Source: Azohydromonas caseinilytica
Lineage (GTDB): Bacteria > Pseudomonadota > Gammaproteobacteria > Burkholderiales > Burkholderiaceae_C
Direction of reading: 5' to 3'
Assembly: GCF_012927045.1 (NCBI RefSeq)
Contig: NZ_JABBFW010000024.1
Location: 20,260 to 84,259 of the forward strand
DNA length: 64,000 bases
Part shown: positions 57,652 through 64,000 of the stretch, one piece after another
Layout of the letters: each line of letters begins with the position of its first letter
Position numbering within the stretch: position 1 is the first letter of the stretch
Program-made: the position numbers and the translations under genes
The notes under the pieces: model-generated
Database searches by the model: none
What the model was told of the DNA's origin: nothing
Seen by the model: only the letters and a program-made list of their open reading frames with translations

Positions 57652-57809
57652 AATGACTGCCAAAAATGCTCCCATTCACCTGTCATTGACGGGAAGGGAC
57701 AGCAGGTGCATTAGAGGAGCATCCCATTGGAGCGTGCGTACCGTGCACGACATCCAATTGCTCAAAAACGACCGGAGGCGACACCACACTTCCCCCTGAA
57801 GTAACAAAG

Positions 57810-57860
57810 CGCTGCGGAGACGGCGGCAACGAGTAACTGGCTGCCGCCGTGACCGCAGCG
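57810..57860 (-). terminator. Long imperfect hairpin, probable pyc terminator
   Basis: CGCTGCGG (57810-57817) pairs with CCGCAGCG (57853-57860), and CGGCGGCA (57821-57828) with TGCCGCCG (57842-57849), leaving a 3/3 internal loop. On the minus strand it is followed by TTTGTTACTT. It lies 36 bases after the pyc stop. Confidence 0.65.
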
Positions 57861-57896
57861 CCTGCCGGACGATCGCGTGTGTGAAGACCGGGCCCT

Positions 57897-60800
57897 TTAT
57901 GCCAACGGCCGCAACTCGATCAACAGCTCCTTGGCCTGCACGCGTTCGCCCGGCTTGACCAGGACCCGCTCAACTTCACCATCGCGCTCGGCCAGCACAT
58001 GGGTCTCCATCTTCATAGCCTCCAGCGCCAGCAGCGTGCTGCCCGCACTCACCCGCTGCCCCACGGCCACGGCGACGTTGACCACCGCACCGGGCATGGG
58101 CGCCGCGACATGCAGAGGGTTTGAGGGGTCTGCCAGTGGCCGCGCCTGCGCGCTGCCCGCCACACCAGCGCTGTGCACCCGCACCGTGCGCGGCTGGCCG
58201 TTGAGCTCGAATTGCACCTTCTGCGCCGCCTCACCATCCGGGCTGACCGACTGCAACGCCACCAGCAGCGTCTTGCCGGGGTCGATTTCGACGGTGATTT
58301 CCTGCTGCAGTTGCGGGCCATAGAAGAACACCGGCGTGGGCAGCTGCGAGGTGTCGCCAAAGCGGCGCTGGTGCTCACACAGCTCGCGCATCTGCTTGGG
58401 GTACATCAGGTAGGAGGAGAGCTGGCGCTCGTCCAGCGGCTGGCCGCACTCCTGCTCGGCCTTGGCGCGCGCGGCCGCTAGGTCCACCGGTACCAGCAGG
58501 TCACCGGGGCGGTAGGCCGCGGGCACAGGCTCCTCTTCTGCCAAGCGCAGCACCTTGCGCGTGAGCGCTTGCGGAAAGCCGTCCGGCGGGAAGCCCAGCT
58601 CGCCCTTGAAGAGCTGCACCACCGATTCCGGAAACGCGATCTCGCGCGCCGGGTCCAGCACGTCCACCGATGTGAGATCGCTGGCCACCATCATCAGCGC
58701 CATGTCGCCCACGACCTTGGACGAGGGCGTGACCTTGACGATGTCGCCGAAAAGCCGGTTCACGTCCGCATAGGCTTGCGACACCTCCGTCCAGCGGTGC
58801 GCCAGGCCCAGCGAGCGCGCCTGCTCGCGCAGGTTGGTGTACTGGCCACCGGGCATCTCGTGGCGGTAGACGTCCGCCGTGCCCGAGCGGATCTCGGACT
58901 CGAAGGGCGCATAGAAGCGGCGCACGCCCTCGAAGTAGGTCGAGGCCGCATGCAGCGCCTGCGCGTCCAGCCCCGGGTCACGATCCGTGCCGGCCAGCGC
59001 CGCGGCGATGGCCGAGAGGTTGGGCTGCGAGGTCAGCCCGCTCATCGAGTCCAGCGCGCCGTCCACCGCATCGCAGCCGGCTTCGATGGCGGCCAGCACC
59101 GAGGCCGCCGCTGCGCCGCTGGTGTCGTGGGTGTGGAAGTGGATGGGCAGCCCCGTTTCCTCCTTGAGCGCCTTGACCAGCGCCTTGGCTGCGCGCGGGC
59201 GGCACACGCCGGCCATGTCCTTGATGGCCAGGATGTGCACGCCCGCGCGCTGCAGCTGCCGCGCGATGTCCACGTAGTACTTCAGGCCGTACTTGGGCCG
59301 GGAGGTGTCGAAGAGGTCCGCGGTGTAGCAGACGGTGCCCTCGCACAGCGCGTCGGTTTCCAGCACCGCGTCGATGGCCACGCGCATGTTCTCGACCCAG
59401 TTGAGCGAGTCGAAGACGCGGAACACATCGATGCCGCCGACGGCGGCCTGCTGCACGAAGTGCCGCACCACGTTGTCGGCGTAGTTGGTGTAGCCCACGG
59501 CATTGGAGCCGCGCAGCAGCATCTGGAACAGCAGGTTGGGCACGCGGCTGCGCAGCTGCGCCAGCCGCTCCCATGGGTCTTCCTTGAGGAAGCGCAGCGC
59601 CACGTCGAAGGTCGCGCCGCCCCAGCACTCCAGCGAGAAAAGCTGCGGCAGCGCGCGCGCGTAGTACGGCGCGATGGGCAGCATGTCGGCCGTGCGCATG
59701 CGCGTGGCCAGCAGCGACTGGTGCGCGTCGCGCAGCGTCGTGTCGGTCATGAGCACCTGCTTCTGGTGCAGCATCCAGCGCGCGAACTCCTGCGGCCCAA
59801 GTTCCTGCAGCAACTGGCGTGTGCCTTTGGGCGCCGCAGTGCTGGTATCGATGCGCGGCAGCACCGGCTTGGGCAGCGGCAGCGCCGGCAGCGTGCGGCC
59901 GCGCACCTCCGGGTTGCCGTGCACGGCGATCTCGCCCAGGAAGCCCAGCAGCTTGGTGGCGCGGTCACGCCGCGCGGTGAAGGCCAGCAGCTCGGGCGTG
60001 TTCTCGATGAAGCGCGTGGTGATCTCGCCGGCGACGAAGGCCGGGTGGTTGATCAGGTTCTCCAGGAACTGCAGGTTGGTGGACACGCCGCGGATGCGGA
60101 ACTCGCGCAGCGCCCGGTCCATGCGCTGCGTGGTCTCGGCAGCGGTGGGCGCCCAGGCCGTGACCTTGACCAGCAGCGAGTCGTAGTAGGGCGTGATCAC
60201 GGCGCCGCCGTAGGCCGTGCCCGCATCGAGCCGGATGCCGAAGCCCGAGGCGCTGCGGTAGGCCGCCAGGCGCCCGTAGTCGGGCAGGAAGCCGTTCTCG
60301 GGGTCCTCGGTGGTGACGCGGCACTGCAGCGCATGGCCGTTGAGCGGGATGCGCTCCTGTGCCGGCACGCCGGCGCCGGGGCGGGCGTCGCCCTCGGGCA
60401 GCCCGATGTGCGCGCCCTCGCTGACGCGGATCTGGGCCTTGACGATGTCCACGCCGGTGATCATCTCCGTCACCGTGTGCTCGACCTGGATGCGCGGATT
60501 GACCTCGATGAAGTAGCACTGGCCGCTGTCGGCATCCATCAGGAACTCGACCGTGCCCGCGTGCGTGTAGCCCACCGAGCGCATCAGCCGCAGCGCGCTG
60601 TCGCACAAGGCCGCGCGCTGCGCGGGGTCCAGGTACGGCGCGGGCGCCCGCTCCACCACTTTCTGATTGCGGCGCTGGGCGGTGCAGTCGCGTTCGTGCA
60701 GGTGCACGAGGTTGCCGTGCAGGTCGCCCAGGATCTGCACCTCGACGTGGCGTGCGCGGCGGATGAGCTTCTCGAAGTACACCTCGTCGTTGCCGAAGGC

Positions 60801-61385
60801 CCCCAGCGCCTCGCGCCGCGCCGCCTCCAGCGCCGCGGGCATGTCGGCAGCGCTCTCGATCACGCGCATGCCACGGCCACCGCCGCCCCAGCTGGCCTTG
60901 AGCATCACCGGATAGCCGATGCCTTCCGCCAGCCGCTGGCACTCGGCCAGGTCGTGCGGCAGCGGCGGCGTGGCCGGCATCACGGCCACGCCGGCGGCCA
61001 CGGCCGCATGGCGCGCCGCCACCTTGTTGCCCAGCGTGCGCATGACCTCGGGCGACGGGCCGACCCAGCGGATGCCCGCGGCGATCACGGCCTCGGCAAA
61101 GTCCGGGTTCTCCGACAGGAAGCCGTAACCCGGGTGGATGGCGTCCACGCCGGTCTGGCGTGCCACGCGCAGGATGTCCGCGCCGTCGAGGTATGCCGCC
61201 AGCGGCTTCTTGCCCTCGCCGACGAGGTAGCTCTCGTCCGCCTTGAAGCGGTGCAGCGCATGCCGATCCTGCTGCGAGTAGATCGCCACCGTGCGCATGC
61301 GCATTTCGGAGGCCGCGCGCATGACGCGGATGGCGATCTCGGATCGGTTCGCGACGAGCAGGGAGCTGATGGGAGCATGGTTCAT
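57897..61385 (-). CDS. pyc: Pyruvate carboxylase, single-chain
   Basis: A 1162-residue biotin enzyme that carboxylates pyruvate to oxaloacetate, replenishing the TCA cycle. Order: biotin carboxylase (1-455; KASWGGGGRGMRV, EVNPRIQVEHTVTE), carboxyltransferase (~530-1000; TDTTLRDAHQSLLATRMRT, then FRVFDSLNWVENMR), an allosteric linker, and the biotin carrier domain with Lys1125 in LEAMKMETH. All modules are on one chain, unlike the two-subunit type. The ATG at 61385 fits the family start. It stands alone and is followed by a hairpin. Confidence 0.95.
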   Translation of the reverse strand: MNHAPISSLLVANRSEIAIRVMRAASEMRMRTVAIYSQQDRHALHRFKADESYLVGEGKKPLAAYLDGADILRVARQTGVDAIHPGYGFLSENPDFAEAVIAAGIRWVGPSPEVMRTLGNKVAARHAAVAAGVAVMPATPPLPHDLAECQRLAEGIGYPVMLKASWGGGGRGMRVIESAADMPAALEAARREALGAFGNDEVYFEKLIRRARHVEVQILGDLHGNLVHLHERDCTAQRRNQKVVERAPAPYLDPAQRAALCDSALRLMRSVGYTHAGTVEFLMDADSGQCYFIEVNPRIQVEHTVTEMITGVDIVKAQIRVSEGAHIGLPEGDARPGAGVPAQERIPLNGHALQCRVTTEDPENGFLPDYGRLAAYRSASGFGIRLDAGTAYGGAVITPYYDSLLVKVTAWAPTAAETTQRMDRALREFRIRGVSTNLQFLENLINHPAFVAGEITTRFIENTPELLAFTARRDRATKLLGFLGEIAVHGNPEVRGRTLPALPLPKPVLPRIDTSTAAPKGTRQLLQELGPQEFARWMLHQKQVLMTDTTLRDAHQSLLATRMRTADMLPIAPYYARALPQLFSLECWGGATFDVALRFLKEDPWERLAQLRSRVPNLLFQMLLRGSNAVGYTNYADNVVRHFVQQAAVGGIDVFRVFDSLNWVENMRVAIDAVLETDALCEGTVCYTADLFDTSRPKYGLKYYVDIARQLQRAGVHILAIKDMAGVCRPRAAKALVKALKEETGLPIHFHTHDTSGAAAASVLAAIEAGCDAVDGALDSMSGLTSQPNLSAIAAALAGTDRDPGLDAQALHAASTYFEGVRRFYAPFESEIRSGTADVYRHEMPGGQYTNLREQARSLGLAHRWTEVSQAYADVNRLFGDIVKVTPSSKVVGDMALMMVASDLTSVDVLDPAREIAFPESVVQLFKGELGFPPDGFPQALTRKVLRLAEEEPVPAAYRPGDLLVPVDLAAARAKAEQECGQPLDERQLSSYLMYPKQMRELCEHQRRFGDTSQLPTPVFFYGPQLQQEITVEIDPGKTLLVALQSVSPDGEAAQKVQFELNGQPRTVRVHSAGVAGSAQARPLADPSNPLHVAAPMPGAVVNVAVAVGQRVSAGSTLLALEAMKMETHVLAERDGEVERVLVKPGERVQAKELLIELRPLA

Positions 61386-61625
61386 TGCATTGGCCTCGGC
61401 GTGAGGGTCTATTGAGAAATGCAGCCCGCATCGCGTCTTGCAATGCAGGAAACGGCTGCTCCACACCGCGTACGGCGGCATGGCAACAGCAGCTCATGGG
61501 GCGTGAACGACAGCCGGCCCAATGCGGCCCGCTCGCTGGGGTGATTCATCCACTGCCGCATGCAAGCGGTATCGCGTGTCGCCGGTCATCGTCCAGGGCC
61601 CAGGGCCACGCGATCTGTTTTCTTC

Positions 61626-61802
61626 TCAAGACATCAGAGGCCGCCAGTGCACCGCCATCGGCAGTCCACAAGAGAACTTCTCGCGCAACGCAAAGATTTC
61701 CTGCCGGGCCTGTACAAGCGTCACCTCACCCATGGCAGCCCTGCGCTCCAGATCGTCAAAGGCGCGTTGGTATTCCACCGGTACGCCGCTGGTCTCCGTC
61801 AT
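61626..61802 (-). CDS. Small conserved protein, paralogue of the 53248 gene
   Basis: A 58-residue protein: MTETSGVPVEYQRAFDDLER, RAAMGEVTLVQARQEIFALR, then EKFSCGLPMAVHWRPLMS. It aligns over ~45 residues with the small protein at 53248. GGGAGA precedes the ATG. It lies 240 bases upstream of pyc and downstream of pabB on the same strand. Function unknown; two copies about 8 kb apart suggest a dispersed family. Confidence 0.7.
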   Translation of the reverse strand: MTETSGVPVEYQRAFDDLERRAAMGEVTLVQARQEIFALREKFSCGLPMAVHWRPLMS

Positions 61803-61842
61803 CGGTGTCTCCCTTCGTCTCCATGGCCGTCCACATCCGGCC

Positions 61843-63186
61843 CTACCCGGAAAACATCCGTGCCTGGCGGAACGTCTCGTCTTCCGCACAGCTTGCTTTG
61901 CATTCCTGAGCAAGCTCTGCCGGCCAGCTCCTGTCAGCCAAGCCAGCGACATTCGCGCCGGAGGATTCAAGGCAAGGCGACAGCGCCGCGGCAAATCTTG
62001 CCTTGAGCCTGCATTCCGCCAGTTCCGCATCAGCCTCGCTGTCGAGCACGATGCCGGCGCCCACACCCAAACTTGCGGCTCTCAGTCCATTGGCTTCCGG
62101 ACCCAAGGTCATCGTCCGGATGGCGACCGACAGGCAAAAGTCCCCGCAATGGCGCCCTTCATGGGGTCGGTCCAGCCAGCCGATGCTGCCGGTGTAGAGC
62201 CCGCGAGGCGTCGATTCCAGCTCAGAAATCAACTTCATCGTCTGGAGCTTCGGGGCCCCGGTGATCGAGCCGCACGGAAACGTGGCTCGAAGCACGTCGG
62301 CAAAGGAAATCTCAGAGCGGAGTGCCGCCTGCACGGTGGACGTCATCTGGAAAACCGAGGCATGGGACTCGACGCTGAACAGCGCAGGCACGCGCACGGT
62401 TCCCGGCACTGCGATACGGCCCATGTCGTTGCGCAGTAGGTCGACGATCATCAGGTTCTCGGCACGGTTCTTCACGTCCCGCGCCAGCCACCGTGCCATT
62501 TCACGATCCTCATCGGCATTCGAGCACCGTGGTGCGGTTCCCTTCATCGGGCACGCGGTGAGCACTCCCGCTGCATGACGCAGGAACAGCTCCGGCGAAC
62601 AGGACAACACGAACTCGATGTCACCACCTGCGGGCAACGCCAGGAAAGCGCCATAGCTCACCGGTTGCCGGGACCTGAGCCGCTGGTAAATCGCCGCCGG
62701 CGTGCCGACGGCCTGGCCGAACATCCGGTACGTGAAGTTGACCTGATAGGTCTGTCCCTCGCGAATCGCCTGGTGAATGGCGCCTATGGCACGCTCGAAT
62801 TCCGCGCCGCCAAGGCTCTCGCGCCATGAAGCCACACCGGCATGCCCTGCCGATTCCGCGCCCACCGCGTCTGCCAGCCATTGATCGGCCTGCGCCCTGG
62901 ACAGGAACGCCAGCTCCGAAAACATCAGCAGCCTCAGGGACGCACCCTGGTTGCGATCCGTGTCCGCTTGGCTTGGACGCTGCAGCTTGACACCCCACTC
63001 GTAGTCCGCGAGCACGACGGCGTGCAGCCCCGCGGCCATGTCGCTTTCAGCGGCAGCCATGACCGTATCCAGCGTCGCCGGATCGGTGCAGCGGTGCTCG
63101 CGCACGAACCCGCGGTACAACCGGCTCGATGGCCGTTCCGGCGTGGCGCCGCAGTCGTCCAGCAAGGCAAAAGGGGCGTGGACCAT
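61843..63186 (-). CDS. pabB: Aminodeoxychorismate synthase component I / anthranilate-synthase-I-like protein
   Basis: A 447-residue chorismate-utilising enzyme. The conserved C-terminal half has QTYQVNFTYRMFGQ, DVKNRAENLMIVDLLRNDMG, FPCGSITGAPKLQTMKLI and YTGSIGW, the pattern of PabB rather than TrpE. It makes 4-amino-4-deoxychorismate for folate synthesis with a PabA partner. The fused aminotransferase (PabC) domain of some PabB proteins is absent. An anthranilate synthase role is less likely but not excluded. GC content is slightly below that of pyc. Confidence 0.88.
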   Translation of the reverse strand: MVHAPFALLDDCGATPERPSSRLYRGFVREHRCTDPATLDTVMAAAESDMAAGLHAVVLADYEWGVKLQRPSQADTDRNQGASLRLLMFSELAFLSRAQADQWLADAVGAESAGHAGVASWRESLGGAEFERAIGAIHQAIREGQTYQVNFTYRMFGQAVGTPAAIYQRLRSRQPVSYGAFLALPAGGDIEFVLSCSPELFLRHAAGVLTACPMKGTAPRCSNADEDREMARWLARDVKNRAENLMIVDLLRNDMGRIAVPGTVRVPALFSVESHASVFQMTSTVQAALRSEISFADVLRATFPCGSITGAPKLQTMKLISELESTPRGLYTGSIGWLDRPHEGRHCGDFCLSVAIRTMTLGPEANGLRAASLGVGAGIVLDSEADAELAECRLKARFAAALSPCLESSGANVAGLADRSWPAELAQECKASCAEDETFRQARMFSG

Positions 63187-63208
63187 GGTATTGCAGTACC
63201 GGCGCGGC

Positions 63209-63446
63209 TCAGCTCCAGTCGTCCATGTCGTGCTTGATGGTGTGGCGGTTGGCGATGAGCTCCTCCACGCTGGGCTCGTTGTTGAGCGCGCGGCGGATCG
63301 CCAGCTTGGTGGCCTCGTAGTTGGTGCGGTACATGTTCTTCTTGTCGAGCTGCTGATCGCCGGTTGATGATTTGTTGCCTACCTCAACCGATTGAAGAGG
63401 CCCGTACAGAACCCTCTCGTCGGCCTTTGGAGACAGCAGGCTGGCC
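63209..63446 (-). pseudogene. Short coding remnant upstream of pabB
   Basis: The frame ending at 63209 encodes NMYRTNYEATKLAIRRAL, then NNEPSVEELIANRHTIKHDM and DDWS. From the only good ATG (63334) it would be 41 residues; upstream the frame stays open to a TAG near 63446 but loses coding character. Codon choice and the charged helical sequence look genuine, so it is either the 3' end of a truncated gene or a very small one. I do not recognise the family. It ends 22 bases before pabB. Confidence 0.45.
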
Positions 63447-63850
63447 TAAAAACGCCCATGGCCGTCCTTGAAAACAAGTATGCATGCGCAGCTCTCGGCG
63501 TTGAATAGGCCGGGCGTGAACAGGCAAGCACATGTCGGAACCGGACAAGTCAGGGCCGTCGTCCTTGCGGACACGGCTTTCATGCGGACCTCTATCGGCT
63601 CGCTTGTCCGAGCAAGGTGCGCTTGCCGTCAACATCGTCGGGTGCTGACCGTCGGCGCCTGACTCCTCGTCGGTCGTTTCTTGAGGCCCGGGTCTCAATG
63701 CCAACCGGGTCTCTTCATATCCATCCAACACCCACTGGCGCAGGCTCGCCGGCTTGTCGTGATCCGACAAGTACGGGTCGCAGGCCAACAATCGCCGAAC
63801 GGCCTGGCATCGAAAAATCTCCACATCGGAATCCTTTGTGGAGACAAACG
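63447..63850. other. 404-bp gap before soxB
   Basis: A minus-strand frame from 63824 starts MEIFRCQAVRRLLACDPYLS but soon loses any coding look. Nothing else is supported. The right end carries the soxB leader with GGAGA before its GTG. Confidence 0.4.
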
Positions 63851-64000
63851 GTGCAAGGCCAAAAGTACTCGGTGTGGAGCCTGTTCAAGCATGGCCTGCG
63901 CCACCACAAGACCTGGGAGCCGGCATGGCGCCGGGCCCAGCTGCAGCCCGGCTACGACGTGGTGATCATCGGCGGCGGCGGCCACGGCCTGGCCACGGCC
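63851..64000 (+). CDS. soxB: Sarcosine oxidase beta subunit, 5' end (cut by window)
   Basis: Fifty codons of a flavoprotein: MQGQKYSVWSLFKHGLRHHK, then TWEPAWRRAQLQPGYDVVII and GGGGHGLATA. The N-terminal YS-WSL-K-GL--H--W pattern followed by the FAD-binding GGGGHGLA is that of heterotetrameric sarcosine oxidase beta, which demethylates sarcosine to glycine, passing formaldehyde to tetrahydrofolate. The start appears to be GTG at 63851, preceded by GGAGA. The soxDAG genes would be expected beyond the right edge. Confidence 0.88.
   Translation, partial: MQGQKYSVWSLFKHGLRHHKTWEPAWRRAQLQPGYDVVIIGGGGHGLATA

Larger units (their letters stand above)
57545..57896. other. 352-bp gap between pyc and the BCCT gene
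   Basis: No gene seen. It contains a large hairpin that may terminate pyc (57810-57860) and a candidate promoter for the BCCT gene (57624-57651). Confidence 0.5.

Noticed and set aside
58569..61415. Open frame of 948 codons on the plus strand
   Set aside because: Antisense to pyc; translation is His/Arg/Ala/Gln-rich and non-protein-like.

Overview
The window comes from a GC-rich Gram-negative bacterium, most likely a betaproteobacterium of the order Burkholderiales. This rests on two orphan Bug/TctC-type periplasmic binding proteins, GcvA-like LysR regulators, an interspersed repeat whose translation reads 'PVRPELVEG', a standalone SWIB protein, a monomeric NADP isocitrate dehydrogenase and the start of a heterotetrameric sarcosine oxidase. 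No rRNA, tRNA or CRISPR array was seen.

Layout. (1) 1-7162, minus strand: an alternative complex III (quinol:cytochrome c oxidoreductase) operon, actA-actB-actC/D-actE-actF. actC and actD are fused into one frame, and the fusion linker is largely a REP-like inverted repeat. (2) 7.3-12 kb: a GH15 glucoamylase-type enzyme, a Ser/Thr protein kinase with a transmembrane segment, and a TerB/DUF697-like protein. (3) 12.4-16 kb: E1alpha, E1beta and E2 of a branched-chain 2-oxoacid dehydrogenase, without E3. (4) 16.2-25 kb: a histidine kinase and LuxR-type response regulator, followed by a complete RND efflux operon (adaptor, pump, outer-membrane lipoprotein). (5) 25.1-29 kb: a small protein coupled to a zeta-toxin-like P-loop kinase, a GAF-GAF-GGDEF-EAL phosphodiesterase and a LysR remnant. 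(6) 29.1-34.9 kb: a seven-gene CoA-dependent catabolic operon (OB-fold DUF35 protein, SCPx-type thiolase, SDR, enoyl-CoA hydratase, Bug binding protein, hotdog thioesterase, family III CoA-transferase). (7) 34.9-42 kb: an amino-acid or amide utilisation cluster (LysR, FAD amine oxidase, amidase, Bug protein, D-serine dehydratase, divergent LysR). (8) 42-48.5 kb: a large MscS channel, a double VOC protein and icd.

(9) 48.5-57.5 kb is the accessory-looking part: topB, an unrecognised protein with two similar HTH-like modules, several small ORFs, a 125-bp MITE-like element with perfect 17-bp terminal inverted repeats, an endonuclease/exonuclease/phosphatase-family protein, a SWIB protein and a less GC-rich BCCT transporter. 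Three of these genes appear to use TTG starts. (10) 57.9-64 kb: pyruvate carboxylase, a 58-residue paralogue of a small protein from region 9, pabB, a short remnant, and the 5' end of soxB.

The strongest candidates for something new are the repeat-linked actC-actD fusion, the two-member small-protein family, the double-HTH protein beside topB, the MITE-like element, and the DUF35 protein that has lost its zinc-ribbon cysteines but still sits next to its thiolase partner.
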